Below are positions 46,416 through 55,908 of a stretch of DNA of 64,000 nucleotides, piece after piece. How positions within the stretch are numbered: position 1 is the stretch's first letter; the number at the start of each line of letters is the position of its first letter. The stretch is from Bacteroidota bacterium (GTDB taxonomy: Bacteria; Bacteroidota; Bacteroidia; Chitinophagales; Saprospiraceae). The position numbers were made by a program, and so were the translations under genes. The stretch spans positions 1 through 64,000 of the forward strand of contig JASBVF010000059.1 in the NCBI GenBank assembly GCA_030147525.1, in the 5' to 3' direction. The notes below the pieces were generated by a model that was given only the letters and a program-made list of their open reading frames with translations, had not been told where the DNA came from and made no database searches.

Positions 46416-47126
46416 ATGAATCTCCCGATCCAAGAATTTTTCGCTTCAAAAAAACAGTATCAACTCTTCAGGCTCCTATGCCTGACGACCCTGCTCGACC
46501 TCGTGCTGGTCGGGTTCCGGATGGTGTACACCGGCTTCGATTTCACGCAACTCGACAGCGCACGGGCCATCGCCGACTGGCGCGGTGCGACTTTCCTCTT
46601 TCTCGTCTGGAACCTGTTCCTGGCCTGGATTCCGTACCTGATTGCCATTTCACTGGAAAAAATACCGGCCAAAAAATACCTGGCCATCCCTGCGCTGCTC
46701 GCCTGGCTGGTGTTTTTTCCGAACGCCCCCTACCTCGTCACCGACCTGTTGCACGTACACCACCGCTACGGTGTGCCGCTGTGGTACGACGTGATGACGC
46801 TCTTCTCCTTCGCCTGGACGGGCCTGCTGCTCGGATACCTCTCGTTGATTGAAGTGCAGCATTTTCTGGAAAAACGGCTGGATAAAAAACCGGTGAACCT
46901 GCTCGTTTGGGCATCCATTGGGCTGTGCGCTTTCGGCGTCTATCTGGGCCGCTACCAGCGCTGGAATTCCTGGGATTTACTGACGAATCCCTACCAGCTT
47001 TTCTGGGACACGGCGGCGGTGCTGGTGCATCCCGGCGCCTACCTCGGCACGCTGGGTCTGGCGGTAGTGATGGCGGGCGTGCTGGGGGTGGGGTATTTGA
47101 CGGTGAGGACTTTGGTAAAAGATTGA
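46416..47126 (+). CDS. DUF1361 membrane protein
   Basis: A 236-residue protein with about six to seven hydrophobic helices. Conserved DUF1361 features include FLVWNLFLAWIPYL, FFPNAPYLVTDLLH, WYDVMTLFSFAWTG and YLGRYQRWNSWDLL. The function of this family is unknown. It lies between creD and the DUF4173-like gene on the same strand, consistent with an envelope-related membrane gene cluster. Confidence 0.85.
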   Translation: MNLPIQEFFASKKQYQLFRLLCLTTLLDLVLVGFRMVYTGFDFTQLDSARAIADWRGATFLFLVWNLFLAWIPYLIAISLEKIPAKKYLAIPALLAWLVFFPNAPYLVTDLLHVHHRYGVPLWYDVMTLFSFAWTGLLLGYLSLIEVQHFLEKRLDKKPVNLLVWASIGLCAFGVYLGRYQRWNSWDLLTNPYQLFWDTAAVLVHPGAYLGTLGLAVVMAGVLGVGYLTVRTLVKD

Positions 47127-47165
47127 TTATCAACAAATAATATAACGACATTAAAAACCACCACG

Positions 47166-48641
47166 ATGAAAAAGCACCTTGTTGCCAGTATCCTTTTTCC
47201 TGTCTGCGCCCTTGCGCACAACCTTCTTTTTTGGAGTGAAAAAATGGGGCTGAACACCCTGCTTTTTGCCATATTCATGATCGGGGCATTGTTTTTCCTG
47301 CACCCTGATAGCTGCCACTCCCGTCCTGCCCTTCTCTCATCGGTAGGGGTGATTTTAACCGCAACCATGATTGTTTTGCACAATTCACTGATGGCAAAAG
47401 TGACGCATGTACTCTTTTTTGTTGCGCTCATCGGTTTCGTGCAGTCCCGTGAATTGAAGTTTATTTTTAACGCATTTTCGCTCGGCGTCGTCAGCTTGCT
47501 GGACATGCGGGTGAAGGTATTCCAGGAAGTTTTCAAGCCGGCCGGGCATAAAAAACCAGCTTGGCGGCTGGCTTCCAATACAGGGATGATGATGGTGGTG
47601 CTTCCGGTGTTTGTGGTATTTTTTGGACTCTATTTTACTGCAAATCAAAAGTTTGCGGAGATTTCCGGGCAGTTTTTCACCAGCATCTTCACGTACCTGT
47701 GGGAGACATTTTCTCTCACCCGCTTACTTTCACTCGCAATTAGCGTCCTTGTTGCAGGCAGTATTTTATGGAAAACTTCAGCCGATTTTTTTGAAAAACT
47801 GGAGGCAAAACAAAGTTTTCAGCTTGCCCGACAGCGGGTCGTTTCAGCGAAAAACTCAATCGCCGGAACGCTTGGATTGAAAAGGGAATTTCAAACCGCC
47901 GTTCTGCTCGTTGCATCGTTAAACCTGCTGCTGCTCATCGTCAACATTGTGGACATCCGTTACGTCTGGTTCGGCGATGCGCCGGACAATCCGCTGACCC
48001 TGAAACAGTACGTACACGAAGGAACTTACGTCCTCATTCTGGCCATACTTTTGGCCATGGCCGTGTTGCTGGTTTTTTTCCGTCGCAATCTGAATTTTTA
48101 CCCCGGTAACCAGGCTATCCGATGGGCCGCCTACGCATGGATCGTTCAAAATGCCATTCTCGCTTTTTCAGTTGGCGTTCGAAACGTGCAGTACATCGAG
48201 TCGTGCGGGCTGGCTTACAAGCGGATTGGCGTGTTCGTTTTTCTGCTGCTGACCATGTTTGGACTTTGGACGATGTACCTGAAAATCAGCCGGAAACGCA
48301 GCCTTTATTATTTACTTTTTCAAAATGGATGGGCAGTTTTCACGGCCCTGCTGCTCGTTTCGTTCATCAATTGGGATGTGTTCATCAGCCGGTACAATAT
48401 CCATTTCAGCACAAAATTTCCGCTCGATTCCGATTTTTTGATTGAAGAGGTTTCAGATAAAAACCTGTTTCTGCTCACGCAGCACAGGGCCGAAATTGAG
48501 CGAAAGTCTGGCGCACCCAACCCCGGCTATCCTATCGAGCAGAAATGGAAGCGATTTATAGAAAAGCAAAAGGAATATTCGTGGCTGTCTTGGAATTGGT
48601 CAGATCACCGGAATCTGAAATTTCACAGTCAGGCATTTTGA
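47166..48641 (+). CDS. DUF4173/DUF4153-like polytopic membrane protein
   Basis: A 491-residue protein with about ten hydrophobic segments. Features such as RYVWFGDAP, LTLKQYVHEGTYVLI, AWIVQNAILAFSVGVRN, GLAYKRIGVFVFL and INWDVFISRYNI fit the DUF4173 group often found with creD and wHTH regulators. No catalytic function is known. The C-terminal 90 residues are polar and probably cytosolic. Confidence 0.75.
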   Translation: MKKHLVASILFPVCALAHNLLFWSEKMGLNTLLFAIFMIGALFFLHPDSCHSRPALLSSVGVILTATMIVLHNSLMAKVTHVLFFVALIGFVQSRELKFIFNAFSLGVVSLLDMRVKVFQEVFKPAGHKKPAWRLASNTGMMMVVLPVFVVFFGLYFTANQKFAEISGQFFTSIFTYLWETFSLTRLLSLAISVLVAGSILWKTSADFFEKLEAKQSFQLARQRVVSAKNSIAGTLGLKREFQTAVLLVASLNLLLLIVNIVDIRYVWFGDAPDNPLTLKQYVHEGTYVLILAILLAMAVLLVFFRRNLNFYPGNQAIRWAAYAWIVQNAILAFSVGVRNVQYIESCGLAYKRIGVFVFLLLTMFGLWTMYLKISRKRSLYYLLFQNGWAVFTALLLVSFINWDVFISRYNIHFSTKFPLDSDFLIEEVSDKNLFLLTQHRAEIERKSGAPNPGYPIEQKWKRFIEKQKEYSWLSWNWSDHRNLKFHSQAF

Positions 48642-48707
48642 CGAACGCAGAGACGCCGGGGCGCAGAGACTTCCGCAAATCTTCGCCCCAGCGCCTCCGC
48701 TTTCAAT

Positions 48708-48833
48708 CTAACTTCCCACCATCTCCAGCAACCACTCCCGCTCCGTCAGCCGCTCCGCATTTTCGATTTGCTGGCGCAATGCCGTACTTCCCACGTCCGC
48801 CGAAACCATTTTCCTGGAACTGGAATGGGGCAT
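48708..48833 (-). pseudogene. Possible C-terminal fragment of an unidentified gene
   Basis: A 41-codon minus-strand frame ends with GSTALRQQIENAERLTERE then WLLEMVGS and a stop. The heptad-like helical text looks like the end of a real protein but has no full upstream part. It overlaps the start of the truncated T9SS fragment on the other strand, so the site may be a junction of two decayed genes. Confidence 0.3.
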
Positions 48834-49231
48834 GAGCTACAACGGCATCCCTGTTTTCTCCGACACAACGATCATCGAAAACCTGACTGCCGCCAATGTT
48901 TGCGACAGCATCGTGATAGCCAGTATCACTGTAGTAACCGGGGTGAAAAAAGCCCTCGAATACGATCCGAATGTGAGCATTTTCCCCAATCCGGCGAGCG
49001 GGGCATTTTTTTGTGAAATTTGAGTTGAAACAACCGAAAAATGTAAGCTTGCGGATGCTGGATATAATCGGGCGGGAGGTTAAATTTGAACTGGAAGATG
49101 TCCGTTCGAGCACTAGAGAACATGTAGTGAAAATCGAGACAACCGGCTGGCCTGGTGGGGTTTATTTGGTTCATTTTCAGACGAGTGGAACAATTAGGTC
49201 GGAATTAATGATCATTCAACGAAGGCCTTAG
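48787..49231 (+). pseudogene. Frameshifted remnant of a T9SS-sorted protein
   Basis: The frame with VPTSAETIFLELE-like text, ITVVTGV and VSIFPNPASGAFF ends prematurely at 49021. The next frame continues the same T9SS sorting domain (FELKQPKNVSLRMLDIIGRE through GGVYLVHFQ). The two frames join if one T is removed from the seven-T run at 49006-49012. The upstream part of the gene is missing. It is a decayed gene end; a sequencing error could explain the frameshift but not the missing 5' part. Confidence 0.7.
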
Positions 49232-49241
49232 AACAACGAAG

Positions 49242-49296
49242 CAGGCTTCTTCCGACAGGGTGCGAATTTAATTCGCACCCTGTCGGAAGAAGCCTG
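49242..49296. terminator. Very long perfect inverted repeat, bidirectional terminator
   Basis: 27-bp arms (49242-49268 and 49270-49296) with almost no loop, T-rich outside. It lies between the T9SS remnant and the convergent glycosyltransferase gene. Confidence 0.8.
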
Positions 49297-49301
49297 TGTT
49301 T

Positions 49302-50915
49302 TTAATTGTGTTTTAAAACATACACACTATCCACCCCCGGCGGCAGCCAGCGCACATAAGGGAAGCCTTTTTCTTTGGTGAAATTCGACAGGTCGCCGAA
49401 GGCAACGACGTAGTCATCCCGGTCCACCCACCACCAGCTTTTCCAGGGGCCATTGTCTTTGGGGCCTGGCTTGTGCCAGCCGTTGAACTCGAAGCCGCCG
49501 TCGATGCGATTGGGCGGGATGTTTTTTTCTTCGGTTAAATAATCGAGCGCCTGCCAGCGGGCACGGTTCCAGGATAGATAGTCGTGGGTAGCAGTGATGG
49601 AAAAAACTGCCAATACCAGCAGGGTACCCACAGCAATGCTAATGGTTATCTTATCAAAACTCCAAACCTGGTTTTGCAGTAAAACAGCCAGCAGCAATGG
49701 CACCAGGATCAGGTAGTACCGGTCGAGAAAGTACAGCTCCAACAGTAAAAACCCGAAATACGCTGCAATCATCGACCAGAAAAAAATGGCGAGATTGCAG
49801 GCCGTACCGGTCTGCCTGATTTTTTTCACCAGAACAACCACCAGGCCCGGCAACAGCAGAACAGCACCAGCAGTGCCGGCAATTTTCACCCAAAGCATCC
49901 CGTCCGGGCTGAGTTGTGGAGAAACGTTCAACCAAATGGCTGCATCCTTGAGCGTTTTGGGGCCGAGGCCGAGGTTGTAAAGCAGGTTTCCATAAAAAAT
50001 CCAGCGCCAGGCGAAAATCAGAGTCACTGCCAGCAGCACTGTTAAACTCACTACCTGCCACTTGAGAGAGCGACTGGCCGCTTTGAAATGAATTTTAAAA
50101 AGCAAAACGGCCAACGGCATCAAAAACAATCCGTAGCTGAACACCAAAATGCCGGTCCGCTGAAGCGATGCCTCGAAAAAACCTGACTTAAAGGGCCGGT
50201 CCAGCAGTTTTCCGATGCTACCGTAGGAATCGGGCAAGCCGTGTGTTGCTTCCAGCCAGCGGGTAAAAAGCAGGTAAGCTGCCATACACACAACCAAGGG
50301 CATGGCGGCCCAGGCAATGGATTTCCCGTTCAGGCGATTGCGAAGTACCCAGGCAAATGCGAAGGCCAGCGGCGACAGCATACCGAATTGACGCACCAGC
50401 GTCGCCAGCAGGGCAAACACGGTCGCCCAGACAATGAAACGATAGCGCCCGGTTTTCAGCGATTTGACAAAAAACAACACCGAAGCGAGGAACAGCGTCA
50501 GGAAAGGAACGTCGGTCATGAAGGTATATGAAAGCGAAAAATAAAGCGGGTTGAAGGCCAGCACCAAGCTTCCGGCTACAGCCAGTCGCTTATTGGTTCC
50601 CATTTCAACCAAAAGAAAATAAAAGACCAACAAGCCTGCAAACCCGAGCACTAGGGTGGAAAAGCGAAGTACCTGGAAAGAAAAACCGAACACCTCGCAC
50701 CATGCCGCTCCCCAGAAAATCTGCGTGATGCGGGTCATGGCAGGGAAGTCGTCGAGGAGGAGACGGCCTTGTTCCGAGAGGTTCCATACGTCCTTTGAGT
50801 AGGCCCAGTCGTCGTTGAGCGGGAAGTTACCCAAAGGATTCACCAGTAAGATGGCCCCAAGCCAAGCGGCCACCAACACCACGACGTGAACAGGTATGTT
50901 TTTGAGCCTCAACAA
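49302..50915 (-). CDS. GT39/ArnT-like membrane glycosyltransferase
   Basis: A 537-residue protein with about eleven hydrophobic helices. The N-terminal pattern NFPLNDDWAYSKDVW, with an acidic pair after the first helix, is typical of the PMT/ArnT/GT39 class that uses polyprenyl-phosphate sugars. A soluble domain lies at the C-terminus (about 440-537). It would transfer a sugar to a lipid or protein on the periplasmic side; the acceptor is unknown. Confidence 0.8.
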   Translation of the reverse strand: MLRLKNIPVHVVVLVAAWLGAILLVNPLGNFPLNDDWAYSKDVWNLSEQGRLLLDDFPAMTRITQIFWGAAWCEVFGFSFQVLRFSTLVLGFAGLLVFYFLLVEMGTNKRLAVAGSLVLAFNPLYFSLSYTFMTDVPFLTLFLASVLFFVKSLKTGRYRFIVWATVFALLATLVRQFGMLSPLAFAFAWVLRNRLNGKSIAWAAMPLVVCMAAYLLFTRWLEATHGLPDSYGSIGKLLDRPFKSGFFEASLQRTGILVFSYGLFLMPLAVLLFKIHFKAASRSLKWQVVSLTVLLAVTLIFAWRWIFYGNLLYNLGLGPKTLKDAAIWLNVSPQLSPDGMLWVKIAGTAGAVLLLPGLVVVLVKKIRQTGTACNLAIFFWSMIAAYFGFLLLELYFLDRYYLILVPLLLAVLLQNQVWSFDKITISIAVGTLLVLAVFSITATHDYLSWNRARWQALDYLTEEKNIPPNRIDGGFEFNGWHKPGPKDNGPWKSWWWVDRDDYVVAFGDLSNFTKEKGFPYVRWLPPGVDSVYVLKHN

Positions 50916-50962
50916 AGATTGAATATCAACAAACTGGGTTAATTAATAGAAACCGGACCGCC

Positions 50963-52303
50963 TCAGTGCCCACCTCCCTGCATGATTACTTCTTCTCTGA
51001 TGTCCCGCTTTTCTTTGATGAATAGCGTCAGGATGGCAGCAATGAGCAGCAATACCCCGGCAAATGAAATGGCATTGCGGGGATCGTTGTCAAGGAAGTG
51101 TTTGAGAAAATACCCGAAAGTCAGTGTTTGGATGAGCATTGGAATAACGATCATCATGTTGATGATGCCCATGTACACCCCATAGCGTTCTTTGGGTATG
51201 CTGCCGATAACGATGAGGTACGGGATGCCCATCATGCTCGCCCACCCGACCCCGAAACCGGTGATCGCCACGAACAACATGTATTTGTTGCCAATATGCG
51301 GGAATGCAAGAAAACCTACTCCCGCCAATACGAGGCAGATAAAATGCACGTGTTTTGCCAGAAATTTTCTTGCTAAAACAGCCAGTCCGAACGCTGTCAT
51401 GAAGGTAACGATGTTGTACCACCCGTTGACGAGGCCTGTCCAACCCACAGCCTGTTCGTACAAGGCAGGGTCGGTTTTTGGTGTGGCATTCCAAACGGAA
51501 AGCGCCACGCTCTTCGAGGAATTTTGCCAGTAACAAAACAAGGCATACCACTGGAAAAGGTAAACCAGGCCAAGCTGCCACATCACGCCTGGCATTTCCC
51601 GAATGGCATCCGGAATTTCTTTAAAAGGAAGCCAAATGTTAAAGGGGGTTTTCCTTATTTCCTTCAATTCTTCCTCTGTAGGTGGAATTTCAGGTGTGGT
51701 GCGCATGCTCCACCAAACAGAGGCAACAGAGCACACAGCTCCGAGGAAAAAAGAGCCGTAAACCCAAGTGGGTAACTTGCCTATTTTACCAAAAAGCAAC
51801 AAGGGAAAAATGAAAAGGGAAAGATTGGCCAGTGTCTGACCGAAGCCGGTAAAAAAACTTTGCGCCTGATAGCCCATTCCCCGCTGTTCTTCCACCAGAC
51901 GGTCGGCGACAAATGCACGATATGGCTCCATGGCTGTATTGTTGCCTACGTCGAGGATCCAGAGCAGACCAACAGCCATCCAAAGCTCAGAACTGAACGG
52001 GTAAAGAAATAAAGCGAGGCTGCAAAGAATAGCTCCGATGAAAAAGTAAGGCTTTCGCCGGCCCCAACGAGGACTCCAGGTCTTGTCACTCAAAGCACCA
52101 ATGATGGGCTGGATGAAGAGCCCCGTCATGGGCCCTGCCAGATTGAGGATGGGAATCTCTTCCGGCGAAGCGCCCAACATATCGTAAATCGGATTGACGG
52201 CACTCTGCTGTAAGGCAAAGCTGTACTGAATGCCGAAAAAGCCGACGTTCATGTTAATGATCTGGGCAAAAGTCAGTCGAGTCTTTTTGATAGCGGCAAG
52301 CAT
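50963..52303 (-). CDS. MFS transporter, SLC45/GPH-like sugar symporter
   Basis: About 446 residues from the preferred ATG at 52303; an upstream Met at 52348 would add 15 residues. Twelve hydrophobic helices. Motifs NMNVGFFGIQYSFALQQ, GPMTGLFIQPIIGALSDKTW, the basic loop SPRWGRRKPYF and DVGNNTAMEPYRAF resemble SLC45-type sucrose/maltose symporters. It probably imports a di- or oligosaccharide with protons. No sugar hydrolase is adjacent, so the substrate is open. Confidence 0.85.
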   Translation of the reverse strand: MLAAIKKTRLTFAQIINMNVGFFGIQYSFALQQSAVNPIYDMLGASPEEIPILNLAGPMTGLFIQPIIGALSDKTWSPRWGRRKPYFFIGAILCSLALFLYPFSSELWMAVGLLWILDVGNNTAMEPYRAFVADRLVEEQRGMGYQAQSFFTGFGQTLANLSLFIFPLLLFGKIGKLPTWVYGSFFLGAVCSVASVWWSMRTTPEIPPTEEELKEIRKTPFNIWLPFKEIPDAIREMPGVMWQLGLVYLFQWYALFCYWQNSSKSVALSVWNATPKTDPALYEQAVGWTGLVNGWYNIVTFMTAFGLAVLARKFLAKHVHFICLVLAGVGFLAFPHIGNKYMLFVAITGFGVGWASMMGIPYLIVIGSIPKERYGVYMGIINMMIVIPMLIQTLTFGYFLKHFLDNDPRNAISFAGVLLLIAAILTLFIKEKRDIREEVIMQGGGH

Positions 52304-52348
52304 GATTTTCGTTTTGTGTTTTAATGGAAGCAAATAAAGGCAAATCAA

Positions 52349-52841
52349 AATTGCTGTCCTAATAAAATAAACCGGAATCTACGAACTCCGCTCACCGGCA
52401 GGCTACACCATCAAAAAGAAGGGAGAAATTTCATTTGACCCATCTTTTTTAAAGTTTTCTTAAAATTTTATCAAAAAAAATTCGGAGGTATTGTTGAAAG
52501 AACGTTAATTTGCCAATCAGAATAAAACTTGCATATTTCTAAGAATCAACAAATAACAATTTTTCAATCTTTTTGAAAAACATAAAAATTTCTGGAAATC
52601 AACCTGGCAGATCAAACTTTCCTGGGTTAAATGGTTTAAAATTAAATGGTAGTATATTCTTTTTTTGTGAAGGTTCTTTAAATCCTTCATAATAACAGTC
52701 GGGTGATTTCTTACAAGAGCGAGGCATAAAAATGCTTTCGCTCTTTTTTGTTGGATAAAATGCAGTTTCATATCCCATTTTCCCGCCCCATCCATTTACT
52801 TTGCACCCACCTGAAAGAATTTAAAGCCATTGTCTACTGAC
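52349..52841. other. Intergenic region with hairpins and lolD promoter
   Basis: No supported coding gene. It contains an AT-rich part, two hairpins at about 52669-52750 (see next entry), and TACTTTG (52797-52803), a -7-like element before lolD. Confidence 0.5.
52669..52750 (+). ncRNA. Possible small RNA upstream of lolD
   Basis: Two consecutive hairpins: GAAGG with CCTTC, then AAGAGCGA (52715-52722) with TCGCTCTT (52738-52745) continued by an inner GCAT/ATGC, ending in TTTTTT. The second is a good plus-strand terminator although no gene precedes it on that strand, which suggests a short transcript. No clear -7 box was found. Confidence 0.35.
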
Positions 52842-53495
52842 ATGATCAAAGCCACCAACATTCACAAATCCTACGGCGACCTGCACGTTCTCAAAGGCGT
52901 CGACATCGAAATTCAGCCCGGCGAAATCGTCTGCATTGTCGGAAAGTCTGGCGCCGGAAAGAGTACCCTGCTCCACATCCTCGGCACCCTCGATAGCGCT
53001 GACAAAGGTCAGGTCGTCATTGACGGCACGGATGTCAGCCGCCTGAACGTCAAGGACATTGCTCATTTTCGCAATCAGCGCATCGGGTTTATTTTTCAAT
53101 TTCACCACCTCCTCCCGGAATTCACAGCGCTTGAAAATGTCTGCATTCCCGCTTTCATCAAAGGTGAAACGGAAGCCACAGCCCAAAAACGGGCAAAAGA
53201 ACTGCTCGACTATCTCGGCCTATCCGAGCGCCTGACGCACAAGCCAACCCAGCTTTCCGGCGGCGAACAACAGCGGGTTGCTGTAGCTCGATCCCTGATG
53301 AATCAGCCTGCCGTTGTATTCGCCGATGAACCTTCCGGAAACCTCGACTCTTCCTCTTCCCAGGAATTACATCAACTTCTTTTCAAACTTCGGGATGACT
53401 TTAACCAGACTTTCCTCATTGTGACACATAACAAAGAATTGGCAGAAATGAGCGACCGGACGGTCGAGATGAAGGATGGTTTGCTGGCAATCTGA
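52842..53495 (+). CDS. lolD: Lipoprotein-release ABC transporter ATP-binding protein
   Basis: 217 residues from the ATG at 52842. ABC motifs: Walker [11 protein letters not shown]-loop in [11 protein letters not shown], signature LSGGEQQR, Walker [13 protein letters not shown] and H-loop [21 protein letters not shown] is typical of LolD/MacB-type ATPases. It powers extraction of lipoproteins from the inner membrane with LolC/E, which are not in this window. It is a single gene with its own promoter. Confidence 0.9.
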   Translation: MIKATNIHKSYGDLHVLKGVDIEIQPGEIVCIVGKSGAGKSTLLHILGTLDSADKGQVVIDGTDVSRLNVKDIAHFRNQRIGFIFQFHHLLPEFTALENVCIPAFIKGETEATAQKRAKELLDYLGLSERLTHKPTQLSGGEQQRVAVARSLMNQPAVVFADEPSGNLDSSSSQELHQLLFKLRDDFNQTFLIVTHNKELAEMSDRTVEMKDGLLAI

Positions 53496-53571
53496 TGATT
53501 TTCAACTTCCTGAAATTGACGCTTCGAACCTTGTTTTCAACCAAAAAAATCGAACCTCGGGCCAACATGGC

Positions 53572-54243
53572 TCACTGAATGCACCAATCAATCGTAGCCT
53601 TGCCACGCATGGCTAAAAACTCATTAGCTTTGGAAAAATGGCGGGACCCATTGTAAGCACCGCCCGCCAACGGCGAGGGATGCGCAGCTTCGAGTATGAG
53701 ATGTTTGAAAGGGTCGATCAGAGCGGATTTTTGCTTCGCAAAATTTCCCCAAAGCATAAAAACCAGCCCCTCCCTGCCTTCCGAAAGTTTTCGGATGACA
53801 GCATCCGTGAAGGTATGCCATCCAATTTTTGCATGTGAATTGGAGCTTCCCCGCTCCACCGTCAGTGCTGCGTTAAGCAAAAAAACACCCTGTTCCGCCC
53901 ACTTCGTCAGGTCGCCATGACCGGGAACCGGACAAGCAAGATCTGCCTCCAGTTCTTTGTAAATATTTTGCAGCGAAGGTGGCACCCTGACGCCTTTAGG
54001 CACCGAAAAAGAAAGCCCCATGGCCTCCCCCGGCTTGATGTAGGGATCCTGACCCAGGATGACGACTTTCACTTTTTCAAAGGGCGTAGTGTTGAAAGCA
54101 TTGAAAATCAGCGGGCCCGGCGGATAAATGGTTTTACCGGCTGCCAGCTCTTTTCGCAGGAAACTTGAAATCGCCTGAAAGTATGGTTGTTCGAATTCGT
54201 CTTTTAAAACTTCCTTCCAGCTATCTTCAATTTTTACGCTCAT
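53572..54243 (-). CDS. ung: Uracil-DNA glycosylase, family 1
   Basis: A 223-residue protein of normal length. Motif A reads GQDPY followed by Ile where His is usual, with the catalytic Asp intact. Also present are GLSFSVPKGVRVPPSLQNIY, LLNAALTVE, FMLWGNFAKQK and motif B HPSPLAGG with its His. It removes uracil from DNA as the first step of base-excision repair. It is convergent with lolD with a 76-bp gap. Confidence 0.92.
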   Translation of the reverse strand: MSVKIEDSWKEVLKDEFEQPYFQAISSFLRKELAAGKTIYPPGPLIFNAFNTTPFEKVKVVILGQDPYIKPGEAMGLSFSVPKGVRVPPSLQNIYKELEADLACPVPGHGDLTKWAEQGVFLLNAALTVERGSSNSHAKIGWHTFTDAVIRKLSEGREGLVFMLWGNFAKQKSALIDPFKHLILEAAHPSPLAGGAYNGSRHFSKANEFLAMRGKATIDWCIQ

Positions 54244-54367
54244 TGCAATACAGTTTCAGATTGGGAGGTCAAGGTAGAAAAATTTCGTTGCAGGGTGGAA
54301 CAATGATTTATAAAAACAGGTTTTGAAAAATGCTTGCCATGCAGGGCTTGTTTTTTTAAAAAAGGAG

Positions 54368-54375
54368 TACATTTG
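54368..54375 (+). promoter_or_regulatory. tRNA promoter -7 box
   Basis: TACATTTG fits TAnnTTTG exactly, 30 bp before the tRNA 5' end. Confidence 0.65.
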
Positions 54376-54405
54376 CGGCGCAAAAGAAAAAAGTTCTTAA
54401 AAATC

Positions 54406-54479
54406 GGTCCCGTAGCTCAGCTGGATAGAGCATCTGCCTTCTAAGCAGACGGTCACAGGTTCGAGTCCTGTCGGGATCA
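54406..54479 (+). tRNA. tRNA-Arg (anticodon TCT)
   Basis: Acceptor GGTCCCG/CGGGATC, anticodon stem TCTGC/GCAGA with loop CTTCTAA (anticodon TCT), T arm CAGGTTCGAGTCCTG. CCA is not encoded, unlike the other tRNA-Arg. It probably marks the left edge of the accessory region that follows. Confidence 0.95.
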
Positions 54480-54536
54480 CGATTATTTCATACAAAGCTT
54501 TGTAAATCAATGATTTATGAGGCTTTTTTATTGAAT

Positions 54537-54557
54537 GGTACAACATAGGTACAACAT
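54537..54557. repeat. Paired direct repeat GGTACAACAT next to tRNA-Arg
   Basis: Two identical 10-bp copies separated by a single A. Their size and place 58 bp past the tRNA resemble the arm-type repeats of the first element. They suggest an integrase arm site, although no integrase gene is in view. Confidence 0.5.
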
Positions 54558-54715
54558 TTTTAAAAAAACTGTCTCCCACCTTACTTTTTGTCCTGGCTTT
54601 CTTTCCAAGTGCCTTTTGCTGGTTCCTGCATCTTTTTGTGTTTGACAGCTCGCCCGTTTCCTGCCGACCTTTGCAGTTGATTTTCAACGTTTTCTAATCA
54701 CAAAAATGTAAAGCT

Positions 54716-55516
54716 ATGGCAAGGCAAAAAGGTCTAATCAAGTATGTCGGCACGATCGGTGATGTGCGGCATTTTAAAATCAAGGGCGAGAAGGGCTACT
54801 TCGCCGGCTTGGTCGGCGGGCCGACCGCAGACCAGGTACTCACCGCCGATGAGTTCAAACGCACGAGGGAAAACATGGCGGAATTTGCTGGATGTGCTAA
54901 AGTCGGTAAGGCTATCCGCACGGCGTTTAGTCCGCTGAAACACATGTTCAACAGACGGCTCACCGGGACGCTGACGGCTATCATCAAACGCATCAACCTG
55001 GAAGACGCTTCCGAGGCACGTGGCCAAAGGGCGATTCTCATTACCCAAGTTCCGCAGCAACTGCAGGGATTGGATTTCAACCAAAACATTTCACTGTCCA
55101 CCGTGCTCCGCACTCCATTCGATCTGGTTGAATTGGATGCAAGGAAAGGCTCGACGCTGGTGGTACCCAAGTTCAATCCTCAGAATTTGCTGACTGTGCC
55201 AAGTGGTGCATCCCACTTCCGCTTGGTCAATGCGGTGGCTGCAATTTCCGATTATGCGCTCAGTCCGGAAACAGGGAACTACGAACCGAAGAATGCCGAA
55301 CAAAACGGCATGACCGGGACCGCTTTCTCGGATTACATTGAAGTAAACAAAGAGGCTCCTGATGTAAGCCTGGAAGCAAGGTTTCTGAACGACATGGAAC
55401 CGGCCGCTGAAGTATCGGTGCTGAATGCTGTTGGTATCGAATTCTTCCAGAAAGTGGGTGACAACTATTACCTGTTCGCCTCCGGCAATGCAATGCAGTT
55501 GGTGGACGTGTTCTGA
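54716..55516 (+). CDS. Conserved hypothetical protein (MARQKG... family)
   Basis: A 266-residue protein. The N-terminus (MARQKGLIKYVGTIGDVRHF, then KGYFAGLVGG and FKRTRENMAEFAGCAKVGKA) matches a common Bacteroidota family of unknown function, often seen in variable regions. It has no signal peptide or membrane segment. The C-terminal half is beta-rich. A structural or phage-like role has not been shown. It is followed by a small membrane protein gene. Confidence 0.7.
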   Translation: MARQKGLIKYVGTIGDVRHFKIKGEKGYFAGLVGGPTADQVLTADEFKRTRENMAEFAGCAKVGKAIRTAFSPLKHMFNRRLTGTLTAIIKRINLEDASEARGQRAILITQVPQQLQGLDFNQNISLSTVLRTPFDLVELDARKGSTLVVPKFNPQNLLTVPSGASHFRLVNAVAAISDYALSPETGNYEPKNAEQNGMTGTAFSDYIEVNKEAPDVSLEARFLNDMEPAAEVSVLNAVGIEFFQKVGDNYYLFASGNAMQLVDVF

Positions 55517-55617
55517 TTAATTCCCTGATGAGGGTACGGTTTGCACAATTGTTTTATCCGGGGCATGGGCTGAAGAGATCCATGCCCTTTTTCATCCAAA
55601 TTAAAATTCATAGGCTT

Positions 55618-55842
55618 ATGGAAACTCAAAAAATGTCCATCATGGAGCGGCTGGTCGCTCCGACTCCCAACTTTTTCAAAACCATCAGGAACCTGGGGAT
55701 TGTCCTGGGCGCCATTGGCGGTACACTGATAACTGTTCCGGTTGCCCTGCCTGCCTGGATACTTGCGGCTGCTAAAGTCCTGGTTGTTGCCGGTTCGGTC
55801 GCCGCAGGGGTTAGCCAAACTGCAGTGAAGGGCGACCGATGA
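55618..55842 (+). CDS. Small membrane protein (holin-like size)
   Basis: 74 residues with two hydrophobic segments (LGIVLGAIGGTLITVPVALP and WILAAAKVLVVAGSVAAGVS), a charged N-terminus and a short basic C-terminus. Size and layout resemble holins but also many other small membrane proteins. It lies 101 bp after the preceding gene and ends at a terminator. Confidence 0.6.
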   Translation: METQKMSIMERLVAPTPNFFKTIRNLGIVLGAIGGTLITVPVALPAWILAAAKVLVVAGSVAAGVSQTAVKGDR

Positions 55843-55879
55843 GTAGTGTTTTGGATCTGTTCTTAGGATTATAATTTTA

Positions 55880-55908
55880 AGCCCGGGCGGTGAGCCTGGG
55901 CTTTTTTG
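55880..55908 (+). terminator. Rho-independent terminator
   Basis: AAGCCCGGGC pairs with GCCTGGGCTT (one G-U), followed by a T run. Confidence 0.85.

Noticed and set aside
54397-54687. Minus-strand 96-codon frame over tRNA-Arg(TCT)
   Set aside because: Its C-terminal text PTGLEPVTVCLEGRCSIQL is the well-known antisense translation of a tRNA gene. The frame is an artefact of the tRNA.
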